Part shown: positions 1 to 5,866 of the stretch, one piece after another
How the letters are laid out: every line of letters starts with the position of its first letter
Numbering within the stretch: position 1 is the stretch's first letter
From: Pseudomonas sp. PGPPP3
GTDB lineage: Bacteria; Pseudomonadota; Gammaproteobacteria; Pseudomonadales; Pseudomonadaceae
Assembly: GCA_002256055.1 (NCBI GenBank)
Contig: NKIE01000039.1
Coordinates: 1-12,458 of the forward strand
Reading direction: 5' to 3'
Length of the DNA stretch: 12,458 bases
Position numbers and translations under genes: made by a program
The notes under the pieces: generated by a model
Told to the model about the DNA's origin: nothing
Database searches by the model: none
The model's input: the letters and a program-made list of their open reading frames with translations, nothing else

Positions 1-1
1 C

Positions 2-82
2 GGCCGGTGGAGGGACCTCATCCCGGCGCTGGTGGTGCTGGCCGCGCTGTTCGTGATCAAGTTCGGTTTCTTCAACGCCTGA
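2..82 (+). CDS. C-terminal end of a probable membrane permease (partial)
   Basis: Only the last 26 codons and the TGA stop at 80-82 lie in the window. The visible residues are a short basic stretch (GRWRD) followed by one hydrophobic segment of about 20 residues ending in KFGFFNA, which looks like the last transmembrane helix of an inner-membrane protein with a very short tail. In P. aeruginosa the gene before trmA (PA4720) is, from memory, a probable transporter of the NCS2/AzgA nucleobase permease type. That identity is a guess from gene order, because the visible tail is too short to name a family. The next gene, trmA, starts 57 bp after this stop, and a hairpin lies between them. Confidence 0.45.
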   Translation, partial: GRWRDLIPALVVLAALFVIKFGFFNA

Positions 83-94
83 TTTCCTTTTCAA

Positions 95-120
95 GCTGGC
101 TGAGCCCCATGCCAGCCAGC
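95..120 (+). terminator. Hairpin after the upstream permease gene
   Basis: GCTGGCT (95-101) pairs perfectly with AGCCAGC (114-120) around a 12-nt loop, and GCTGGC (95-100) can pair alternatively with GCCAGC (111-116). The hairpin begins 12 nt after the stop codon at 82. No run of T follows directly, so it may be a weak or factor-assisted terminator, or a 3'-end stabiliser, ahead of trmA. Confidence 0.35.
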
Positions 121-139
121 CTATCGACCGAGTTTTGCC

Positions 140-1225
140 ATGACTGCCGTGCACGACGACTCTGCTTACGCTGACCAACTCGCCGCCAAACAGGCCCGCC
201 TGACGGAGTTGCTGGCGCCCTTTGACGCGCCAACGCCTTCCGTTTTCGACTCACCACGCGAGCATTACCGTCTGCGTGCAGAGTTCCGCTTGTGGCGTGA
301 AAACGAAGAACGCTTCTATGCCATGTTCGCTGCCGGCGATAAGCACACGCCGATCCTGATGGACGACTTCCCCACCGCCAGCCTGGCCATCAATGCGCTG
401 ATGCCCAAACTCAAGGCGGCCTGGAAGGCCAGCTCGGCACTGTCGTTCAAACTGTTCCAGGTCGAGTTTCTCACCACCCTGGCCGGCGACGGGTTGATCA
501 CCCTGTGCTACCACCGGCCACTGGATGCCCATTGGCAGACAGCAGCAGAACAACTGGCCGCCGACCTCGGCGTGAGCATCGTCGGCCGCTCCCGCGGCCA
601 GCGCCTGGTGATCGGCCGAGATCATGTGGTTGAACGCCTGCAGGTCGCCGGCCGTGAATTCAGCTACCGCCAGCCCGAAGGCGCATTCACCCAGCCCAAC
701 GGTACGGTCAACCAGAAGATGCTCAGCTGGGCCTACGACGCCCTCGGCCAACGCGAAGACGATCTGCTGGAGCTTTACTGCGGCAACGGTAACTTCACCC
801 TGCCGCTGGCCACCCGGGTGCGCAAGGTGCTGGCTACCGAGATCAGCAAGTCCTCGGTCAACGCGGCGCTGGCCAACCTGGCTGACAATGGCGTCGACAA
901 CGTCACGCTGGTGCGCCTGTCCGCCGAAGAGCTAACCCAGGCACTCAACGAAGTGCGACCGTTCCGTCGCCTGCAGGGCATCGACCTGCCCAGCTACAAC
1001 TTCGGCACCGTGTTCGTCGACCCGCCACGCGCCGGCATGGACCCGGACACCTGTGAGCTGACCCGGCGCTTCGAGCGCATCCTGTATATCTCCTGCAACC
1101 CGGAGACCCTGGCCGCTAACATCGCCCAGCTGCACGACACCCATCGCATCAGCCGCTGCGCGCTGTTCGACCAGTTCCCGTTTACCCACCACATGGAAAG
1201 CGGCGTGTTGCTGGAACGGCGCTAA
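140..1225 (+). CDS. trmA: tRNA (uracil-5-)-methyltransferase TrmA
   Basis: A 361-residue cytoplasmic enzyme that uses S-adenosylmethionine to methylate C5 of U54 in the T-loop of tRNAs. Length and sequence follow E. coli TrmA (366 aa) from the first residues on: the [15 protein letters not shown] segment near residue 40 matches the E. coli N-terminal region, which supports this ATG. Visible motifs are FTQPN, the SAM-binding loop [12 protein letters not shown] (208-219), FVDPPRAG with Asp294, the nucleophile Cys319 in YISCNPETL, and the general base Glu353 in HHMESGVLL. Cys319 and Glu353 are 34 residues apart, as are Cys324 and Glu358 in E. coli. The ribosome site is weak (GAG at 130-132). A possible hairpin follows the stop. 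Confidence 0.97.
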   Translation: MTAVHDDSAYADQLAAKQARLTELLAPFDAPTPSVFDSPREHYRLRAEFRLWRENEERFYAMFAAGDKHTPILMDDFPTASLAINALMPKLKAAWKASSALSFKLFQVEFLTTLAGDGLITLCYHRPLDAHWQTAAEQLAADLGVSIVGRSRGQRLVIGRDHVVERLQVAGREFSYRQPEGAFTQPNGTVNQKMLSWAYDALGQREDDLLELYCGNGNFTLPLATRVRKVLATEISKSSVNAALANLADNGVDNVTLVRLSAEELTQALNEVRPFRRLQGIDLPSYNFGTVFVDPPRAGMDPDTCELTRRFERILYISCNPETLAANIAQLHDTHRISRCALFDQFPFTHHMESGVLLERR

Positions 1226-1235
1226 GCCGCACTAA

Positions 1236-1260
1236 CGCCGGCCCCAACCAAGGGCTGGCG
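1236..1260 (+). terminator. Hairpin after trmA
   Basis: CGCCGGCCC (1236-1244) pairs with GGGCTGGCG (1252-1260) in a 9-bp stem with one G-U pair and a 7-nt loop, starting 10 nt after the trmA stop. There is no T-run. ACGCCGG (1235-1241) can instead pair with CCGGCGT (1265-1271), giving a mutually exclusive longer structure. A weak or Rho-assisted terminator, or an mRNA 3'-end stabiliser, is the likely role. Confidence 0.4.
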
Positions 1261-1306
1261 ACGACCGGCGTGGGGCGGATTAGTCTGGGCAGACAATAAA
1301 AATACC

Positions 1307-1310
1307 GGAG
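1307..1310 (+). promoter_or_regulatory. Ribosome binding site that fixes the lipoprotein start
   Basis: GGAG at 1307-1310 lies 5 nt before the ATG at 1316. The in-frame GTG at 1310 overlaps this site and so cannot be served by it, which favours the ATG. Confidence 0.6.
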
Positions 1311-1315
1311 TGCCC

Positions 1316-1825
1316 ATGTCCTCTCTACGCCTGCTGTTACCGCTGCTGTTCTGCCTGCTGAGCGCTTGCGCCAGCGCCCCCGCCAGCCCCGACATCGAGG
1401 TCAGCGAGGCCGCCCTGGAGGGCGACTTCAGCACCTTCGTGATCAAGCCGATTCGTGGCCAGGGCCATCGTCAGGACCTCGAAGAGCGCTTCAACACCGC
1501 CCTGCGCCAAGCACTGACGGCCAAGGGCTACCGCGAACAGGCGCAGAATGCCGATCTGCGGGTGATCTACCTGGTGGGCCTGGAGGCCAACACTGGGGTC
1601 GACGTCAAACAGGTCAATATCGGCGGTGCGACCTACAGCGCCGTCAACTTCACCCCCGACCACCGCGCCCGCCTGGCCCTGCGCATCCTCGACAACCATG
1701 ACCACGACAGCCTGCTGTTTCAGGCCCTAATCGACCGCCAGGTACGCGACCCCAACGCAAGCCAGGACGTGGTCAACCAGGCCGTGGACAAGCTGCTGGC
1801 GCGCTTCCCGGCCAAACGCGAGTGA
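1316..1825 (+). CDS. DUF4136-family lipoprotein
   Basis: A 169-residue putative outer-membrane lipoprotein. Residues 1-17 form a short signal peptide with a leucine-rich core, ending in the lipobox LSAC, so Cys18 should be lipidated. Ala follows the Cys rather than Asp, so outer-membrane sorting is expected. The mature part fits the DUF4136 pattern: a TFVIKP strand, a helix with ALRQALTAKGY, the ADLRVIYLVG strand, a small-residue segment around GGATYSAV, and a C-terminal helix with VNQAVDKLLARFP. The function of DUF4136 proteins is not known to me; most are envelope proteins. The ATG at 1316 is chosen over the GTG at 1310 because of the GGAG spacing. The gene lies 90 bp after trmA and converges on the DUF4345 gene 23 bp away. 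Confidence 0.85.
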   Translation: MSSLRLLLPLLFCLLSACASAPASPDIEVSEAALEGDFSTFVIKPIRGQGHRQDLEERFNTALRQALTAKGYREQAQNADLRVIYLVGLEANTGVDVKQVNIGGATYSAVNFTPDHRARLALRILDNHDHDSLLFQALIDRQVRDPNASQDVVNQAVDKLLARFPAKRE

Positions 1826-1848
1826 GCAGCTACCGGCTGATAGGCTGA

Positions 1849-2232
1849 CTAATCCCGCAGGCGGCGCAGCAACAGCATGGCCAGCGCCGCCGAGACCAGC
1901 TCGAACAACAGCGCGGTGAGGTTGAAGGTCTGCTGCAGGCCGCCGTCCAGCCATAAGCCTCCGAGGCGCGCCAGGGCCAAGGCGCAATACAGCAGTACCA
2001 GCAAGGTCAGGGCGCCGCGCAACAACTCCAGCTGGCGACACGCCAACAGCAGGAACATTCCCAGGCCAATCTGCAGACCGCCGTAATAGGCGCGCACATC
2101 GGTGACCGCCGCCGGCTCCATCAGCAGCATGCCGCTAAGGTTGGTCATTTCATGGGGCTGGATAAAATAGGCCAGGCCCAGCGTCATCAACGCCAGGGCC
2201 TGCACCAGCAAAAACACTTGAGTGATACGCAT
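1849..2232 (-). CDS. DUF4345-family small membrane protein
   Basis: A 127-residue protein with four predicted membrane helices, at about residues 4-23, 48-65, 70-92 and 104-122. The signature EPAAVTDVRAYYGG (about 39-52), leading into a glycine-rich helix (GLQIGLGMFLL), is typical of DUF4345, a family of small inner-membrane proteins with no established function. The ATG at 2232 is preferred over an in-frame TTG at 2238 because GAGGA on the minus strand (plus 2239-2243) lies 6 nt upstream of the ATG and directly abuts the TTG. It is a single gene, convergent with the lipoprotein gene and divergent from the DUF411 gene. Confidence is high for the gene and family, low for any role. Confidence 0.82.
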   Translation of the reverse strand: MRITQVFLLVQALALMTLGLAYFIQPHEMTNLSGMLLMEPAAVTDVRAYYGGLQIGLGMFLLLACRQLELLRGALTLLVLLYCALALARLGGLWLDGGLQQTFNLTALLFELVSAALAMLLLRRLRD

Positions 2233-2238
2233 CGTCAA

Positions 2239-2243
2239 TCCTC
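2239..2243 (-). promoter_or_regulatory. Ribosome binding site of the DUF4345 gene
   Basis: On the minus strand this reads GAGGA and sits 6 nt upstream of the ATG at 2232. It decides between that ATG and the TTG six bases earlier. Confidence 0.55.
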
Positions 2244-2342
2244 ATTCCGCGAGGGCCGAGCATAAGGCCTGCCGGCATATCCTGAAACAGCCTGCCGCCG
2301 ACGCAGCGTAATGCGCCGGTTAAACTTGGCGAGTTAGCTAAT
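2244..2342. promoter_or_regulatory. Divergent intergenic region, DUF4345 / DUF411
   Basis: This stretch must carry the promoters of both divergent genes. I could not assign a convincing -35/-10 pair on either strand. GCCTGCCG occurs twice (around 2267 and 2291), but nothing shows that this is an operator. The CAGGAG ribosome site of the DUF411 gene follows at 2343-2348. Confidence 0.35.
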
Positions 2343-2355
2343 CAGGAGCCCAATC

Positions 2356-2796
2356 ATGCGCAACGTCCCTCTCTTGCTGGCCAGCCTGCTGTTCAGCGCC
2401 GTCAGCCAGGCTGCCGAACCACAAACCATCGAGGTCTACCGCGACCCGCACTGTGGCTGTTGCACAACCTGGATGAAGCATCTAGAGGCCAACGGCTTCA
2501 GCGTCAACGAACACGTCGTAGACGACATGGCCGCCGTCAAAGCGCGCCTCGGTGTGCCGCCACGCCTGGCCTCCTGTCATACCGCAGTGCTTAACGGTCA
2601 ATTTATCGAAGGCCATGTGCCGGCCAGCGAGGTCCGCGCCCTGGCCCAGCAGCCACAATTGGCCGGCCTTGCCGTACCGGGCATGCCGCTCGGTTCGCCG
2701 GGCATGGAGATGGGCGACCAGCAGGATGCCTATCAGGTCATCGGTCTCGACCGGCAGGGCCAGGAACAAATAGTCCGCAGCTATCCCGGCAACTGA
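2356..2796 (+). CDS. Secreted DUF411-family thiol/metal-binding protein
   Basis: A 146-residue protein with a Sec signal peptide (residues 1-19, probable cleavage after VSQA), so it acts in the periplasm. The mature part is a compact DUF411 domain. A thioredoxin-like start, EVYRDPHCGCCTTW, carries Cys33, Cys35 and Cys36, followed by SCHTAV with Cys74-His75, GHVPA (86-90), and the PGMPLGSPGME block (108-118). Proteins of this family are often found beside copper or other metal resistance genes and are thought to bind metal or act in thiol chemistry, but no biochemical role is firmly established. No metal transporter, CopA-like oxidase or two-component system is visible here, so the metal link rests on the motifs alone. 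CAGGAG lies 7 nt before the ATG, and a strong hairpin follows the stop. Confidence 0.88.
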   Translation: MRNVPLLLASLLFSAVSQAAEPQTIEVYRDPHCGCCTTWMKHLEANGFSVNEHVVDDMAAVKARLGVPPRLASCHTAVLNGQFIEGHVPASEVRALAQQPQLAGLAVPGMPLGSPGMEMGDQQDAYQVIGLDRQGQEQIVRSYPGN

Positions 2797-2805
2797 GTCA
2801 CACCC

Positions 2806-2835
2806 GTCCGTGGCGCGCCCGTCAGCGCCACGGGC
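2806..2835 (+). terminator. Strong hairpin after the DUF411 gene
   Basis: CCGTGGCGC (2808-2816) and GCGCCACGG (2825-2833) form a perfect 9-bp stem with an 8-nt loop. A T-G and a G-C pair extend it to 11 bp. It starts 9 nt after the stop. No T-run follows, so it is terminator-like rather than a textbook intrinsic terminator. It separates the DUF411 gene from the phzF-like gene. Confidence 0.5.
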
Positions 2836-2890
2836 TGCACGTCCGACGCCAGCACAGTAGACTCGCCACTCAAGCAAGCCCCACCCACGC

Positions 2891-2895
2891 AGGAG
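2891..2895 (+). promoter_or_regulatory. Ribosome binding site that fixes the PhzF-family start
   Basis: AGGAG at 2891-2895 is 8 nt upstream of the ATG at 2904. The in-frame GTG at 2895 shares its first base with the site, so it cannot use it. Confidence 0.65.
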
Positions 2896-2903
2896 TGTGC
2901 GTC

Positions 2904-3764
2904 ATGCAGTACTGGCAATTGGATGTGTTTGCCGAACGGCCCCTGGCCGGCAACGGCCTGGCGGTGTTCGACGATGCTCGCGGCCTGTCCAGCGCCGCCA
3001 TGCAGAGCCTGACCCAGGAACTGCGCCAGTTCGAATCGATCTTCCTGCAGCATGGCGCGACAGCCGACACCTTCAGCGCGCGGATCTTCACTCTGGAGGA
3101 AGAGCTGCCCTTCGCTGGTCATCCGGTCATTGGCGCCGCGGCGCTGCTGCACCACCTGCACAACCCTGCCGAACACGCCGACTGGCACCTGCACCTCACC
3201 GCAAAAACCGTACAGATCAGCACCCAGCGTCTGCCTCGGGGCTTTTATGCCGAGATGAATCAAGGGCTCGCCGAGTTCGGTGTTCAACTCAGCCAGGTCC
3301 AGGCCGCCGAGTTCGCCAGCGCCTTCGGCCTCGAGCACAGCGAGCAGGATCTGCGTTACCCGGCCACAGTGGTCAGCACCGGCTTGCCCTATGTGCTGCT
3401 GCCGGTAACCGGCGCCGGCCTGGCCAAAGCCAAACAGCAGCGGGCACTAGACCTGGAGCTACTGGCCTGCGGCGCGGCGTTTGTGTTCCTGCTGGATATC
3501 GACGCCCGCGAGGGCCGCACCTGGGACCCCGCTGGGGTGATTGAGGACATTGCCACCGGCAGCGCCGCCGGGCCGGTGGCGGCTTATCTGGTCGCCCATG
3601 GTCTGGCCCCGCGCGGCACGCCCTTCCAGCTCAACCAGGGACGTTTCCTGCAGCGCCCCAGTCGCTTGCAAGTGTGCGTCGACAACGACGGCAGCGTACG
3701 TGTCGGCGGCCATGTGCAACTGCTGGCCCGCGCCGAACTGCTGGTCGATCCTGCCACGCTGTAA
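2904..3764 (+). CDS. PhzF-family isomerase/epimerase-like protein
   Basis: A 286-residue cytoplasmic protein with the two-lobed diaminopimelate-epimerase-like fold expected of the PhzF family. The N-terminal lobe starts with a YWQLDVFAERPLAGNGLAVF type motif and holds Glu44 in QFESIF, which lines up with the catalytic Glu45 of PhzF. FAGHPVIGAA (70-79) is the conserved GHP loop. The second lobe carries EDIATGSAAGP with Asp215, the equivalent glycine-rich loop. PhzF isomerises an intermediate of phenazine synthesis, but no phenazine genes are present here, and most chromosomal homologues have unknown substrates. The ATG at 2904 is chosen from the AGGAG spacing and because it gives the usual family N-terminus. 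It lies between two unrelated genes and probably has its own transcript. Confidence 0.9.
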   Translation: MQYWQLDVFAERPLAGNGLAVFDDARGLSSAAMQSLTQELRQFESIFLQHGATADTFSARIFTLEEELPFAGHPVIGAAALLHHLHNPAEHADWHLHLTAKTVQISTQRLPRGFYAEMNQGLAEFGVQLSQVQAAEFASAFGLEHSEQDLRYPATVVSTGLPYVLLPVTGAGLAKAKQQRALDLELLACGAAFVFLLDIDAREGRTWDPAGVIEDIATGSAAGPVAAYLVAHGLAPRGTPFQLNQGRFLQRPSRLQVCVDNDGSVRVGGHVQLLARAELLVDPATL

Positions 3765-3772
3765 ACCTCACA

Positions 3773-3792
3773 CTGGCGCCAAACCGCGCCAG
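3773..3792 (+). terminator. Hairpin after the PhzF-family gene
   Basis: CTGGCGC (3773-3779) and GCGCCAG (3786-3792) form a perfect 7-bp stem around a 6-nt loop, 8 nt after the stop. No T-run follows, and the ypfJ-type gene starts 37 bp later, so termination may be partial. Confidence 0.4.
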
Positions 3793-3829
3793 GGCAGACA
3801 CTCTCAGACCGACTTAAGAGGATCGAGTC

Positions 3830-4684
3830 ATGCTCTGGAAACGTGCACGGCGCAGCGACAACGTGGTGTCTGGCGGCAGCGGTGGCGGGCGCGGCGGCAA
3901 AGGCCTGACCCTGGGCGCCGTGGTGCTGGTGGTGGCCTTCGGCCTGATCACCGGCCAGGACCCGCTACAGATTCTCGGCCAGTTGGCCGGCCAGCTGGAA
4001 ACCCCGACCACCAGCAGCCAACGCACGCCGGTGGCCAACGACGAGCAGACTGACTTTGTCCGCGCCATCCTCGGCGACACCGAAGACACCTGGCGCCAGC
4101 TCTTCCAGCAGGCCGGCCGCCAATATCAGGACCCAACCCTGGTGCTGTTCAACGCCAGCGTGCACTCGGCCTGCGGCATGGCCAGCGCGGCGAGCGGGCC
4201 GTTCTATTGCCCGGCCGACCGCCAGGTCTATCTGGATGTGAGCTTCTTCCGCGAACTGGCCCAGCGCTATGCCGCCGCCGGCGACTTTGCCCAGGCCTAT
4301 GTGATCGCCCATGAAGTAGGCCACCACGTACAGACCCTGCTCGGCGGCTCGGCCAAGGTGCAGGCCGCGCGCCAGCGTGGCGAGCGCATGGAGGGCGACA
4401 ATGGTTTGCTGGTCCGTCAGGAGTTGCAGGCCGACTGCCTGGCCGGGGTCTGGGCCCACCATGCCCAACAGCGCCTCGACTGGCTGGAAGCCGGTGATCT
4501 GCAAGAAGCCCTGCAAGCCGCCAGCGCCATCGGCGACGACCGGCTGCAACAGCAAAGCCGCGGCCAGGTGATGCCCGACGCCTTCACCCACGGCACCTCG
4601 GTGCAGCGCGTGCGCTGGTTCAAGCTCGGCTTCGCGCAGGGCAAGGTCGGCCAGTGCGATACGTTTAAAGCGGCGCGACTCTAA
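3830..4684 (+). CDS. ypfJ: Membrane-anchored neutral zinc metallopeptidase, YpfJ family
   Basis: A 284-residue protein. After a basic, glycine-rich N-terminus (residues 1-24), one hydrophobic helix at about 25-42 should anchor it in the inner membrane with the catalytic part outside. The zinc-binding HEVGHH motif is at 161-166 (His161, Glu162, His165). QELQADCLAGVWA at 197-209 follows and probably supplies the third zinc ligand through Glu198. The SACGMA...GPFYCPAD cysteine pair and the VYLDVSFF segment are also typical of this family (PF04228). Substrates are not known to me. AGAGGA lies 7 nt before the ATG. The TAA stop (4682-4684) overlaps the stop of the convergent AraC gene by 3 bases, so no room is left for a terminator between them. 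Confidence 0.92.
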   Translation: MLWKRARRSDNVVSGGSGGGRGGKGLTLGAVVLVVAFGLITGQDPLQILGQLAGQLETPTTSSQRTPVANDEQTDFVRAILGDTEDTWRQLFQQAGRQYQDPTLVLFNASVHSACGMASAASGPFYCPADRQVYLDVSFFRELAQRYAAAGDFAQAYVIAHEVGHHVQTLLGGSAKVQAARQRGERMEGDNGLLVRQELQADCLAGVWAHHAQQRLDWLEAGDLQEALQAASAIGDDRLQQQSRGQVMPDAFTHGTSVQRVRWFKLGFAQGKVGQCDTFKAARL

Positions 4685-5709
4685 TCCGACACGTCCCCAG
4701 CCTGTAGCTGATAGGCCTTGGGCGATAGACCGAACCATCCTTTAAAGGCTTTGTAGAAGGCGCTGGGCTCGCTGAAGCCCAGCTCACGGCTCAGTGCCTC
4801 CACCGTGCATCCAGGTTGGGCCAGGCGCTGAAGTGCCCGCTGGCGACGCACTTGGGCCAGTAATTCGCTGAAGCAACAGTTGTCCTCACGTAAATGACGA
4901 TGCAACGTCTGACGGCTAAGTCGCAGGCGCTGCGCCACCGCCGCGACGGAGAACTCACCACTGACCAGCCCTTGCTCAATCATGTGTAGCACCCGCATAC
5001 GCACGCTGCTTTGAGTCGGCAACTGCGCCTGCATGCTGCTGACGCGCTGCTCCAGCAGCCCCTTGAGGTAAGCGTTGTAACCCAGCATGGGCCGCTGCAT
5101 ATCGATCTCGGCCATGTCGAGATAGTCCTGCGTCTCACCGAAACGCACCGCACAACCGAACACCTGACGATAACTCGTCGACTCTGCCAGAGCCGTATGG
5201 CGCAGGCCCACCGCCAACGGCAGCAAGCGCACTCCGCTCATTTGCCGCGCCCACCACAGGGCCGAGCTCAGGCTGTACTCGCAGGCAGACGGCAGGCCCG
5301 CCAATGGTGCGCTGAACAGAAACACAATGCGCACACGCCCAGCATGACGCTCCACGCGCAAGCTTTCACATTCACTCATCACCGAGCTATGCCGACAGAA
5401 CAGCTCCAGCGCCTCGTCCAGAGTGGCGCTGAGCGCCGCCAGGTTGGCCATTGGACCGCGGGTCTGCAGACCACGACGCTGGCCGAGCAGAAGACCGAGA
5501 TCAGACGGCGCGCCTCGGCGCTGGGCCACTTGCCAGAGCCGAATCAGCCAGGCCACCGGGATACGCGCCTCCAGGTCCAGCGGCGGCTCGGGCGCCAACC
5601 CCAGTGCCAGCAGGTCATCCGGCCCGGCCAACTGCAGGCTGCGTAACGCCTGATAGAGGTCGAGCAACAATGACGCCGAAGCGCTGGGAGCGGTGGTCGC
5701 CTGCAACAT
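4681..5709 (-). CDS. AraC/XylS-family transcriptional regulator
   Basis: A 342-residue DNA-binding regulator. Residues about 25-205 match the arabinose-binding-like N-terminal domain seen in OruR/ArgR-type regulators (PF12625 type). The C-terminal 100 residues hold two helix-turn-helix units: FSVAAVAQRLRLSRQTLHRH (253-272), then TVEALSRELGFSEPSAFYKA (302 onward) closed by the family signature FKGWFGLSPKAYQ. The ATG at 5709 is chosen because AAAGGA (plus 5716-5721) lies 6 nt upstream on the minus strand. An extra 53 codons upstream have no family character and would overlap the start of the divergent gene. Its position, divergent from an acyl-CoA synthetase gene 157 bp away, suggests that it controls that gene in response to a fatty acid or a related lipid. 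The ligand is inferred. Confidence 0.93.
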   Translation of the reverse strand: MLQATTAPSASASLLLDLYQALRSLQLAGPDDLLALGLAPEPPLDLEARIPVAWLIRLWQVAQRRGAPSDLGLLLGQRRGLQTRGPMANLAALSATLDEALELFCRHSSVMSECESLRVERHAGRVRIVFLFSAPLAGLPSACEYSLSSALWWARQMSGVRLLPLAVGLRHTALAESTSYRQVFGCAVRFGETQDYLDMAEIDMQRPMLGYNAYLKGLLEQRVSSMQAQLPTQSSVRMRVLHMIEQGLVSGEFSVAAVAQRLRLSRQTLHRHLREDNCCFSELLAQVRRQRALQRLAQPGCTVEALSRELGFSEPSAFYKAFKGWFGLSPKAYQLQAGDVSD

Positions 5710-5866
5710 AGGAAGTCCTTTCACCTGTCGGGAGAGGATCAATTGTGCGTTGCCCCTGAGACAAATTGCCAGTGTCCTGCAACCGCACACCATCAACAGG
5801 CCAGCCCCCACTGGGTAGAGTCGCCAGACAAGAATATCGAGCAACCTAGCGCCTCCGGAGTCCGCC
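5710..5866. promoter_or_regulatory. Shared AraC / acyl-CoA synthetase control region
   Basis: This 157-bp divergent region should contain both promoters and the regulator's sites. AAAGGA for the AraC gene is at 5716-5721 (minus), and GGAG for the synthetase is at 5857-5860, 6 nt before its ATG. Candidate operator elements are TTGCC at 5750-5754 and 5766-5770 (16-bp spacing), AATTG at 5741-5745 and 5764-5768 (23-bp spacing), and an inverted pair, GACA (5760-5763) and TGTC (5773-5776). None is long enough to be certain, and I cannot place a convincing sigma-70 promoter. Confidence 0.4.

Noticed and set aside
1310..1315. GTG start for the lipoprotein
   Set aside because: This GTG overlaps the GGAG ribosome site; the ATG at 1316 has proper spacing and gives a standard signal peptide.
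2895..2903. GTG start for the PhzF-family protein
   Set aside because: It shares a base with the AGGAG site, and the extra residues are not part of the family N-terminus.
2895..3764. Phenazine biosynthesis cluster
   Set aside because: Only a single PhzF-family gene is present. No phzA-E or phzG homologue is nearby, so the family name does not indicate phenazine production.
3965..4738. 257-codon open frame on the minus strand
   Set aside because: It lies entirely opposite the zinc metallopeptidase gene, whose motifs are clear. Its product has no recognisable family, and long antisense frames are common in GC-rich DNA.
5011..5646. 211-codon open frame on the plus strand
   Set aside because: It is antisense to the AraC regulator gene. 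The composition is rich in His, Arg and Gln, with no family signal.
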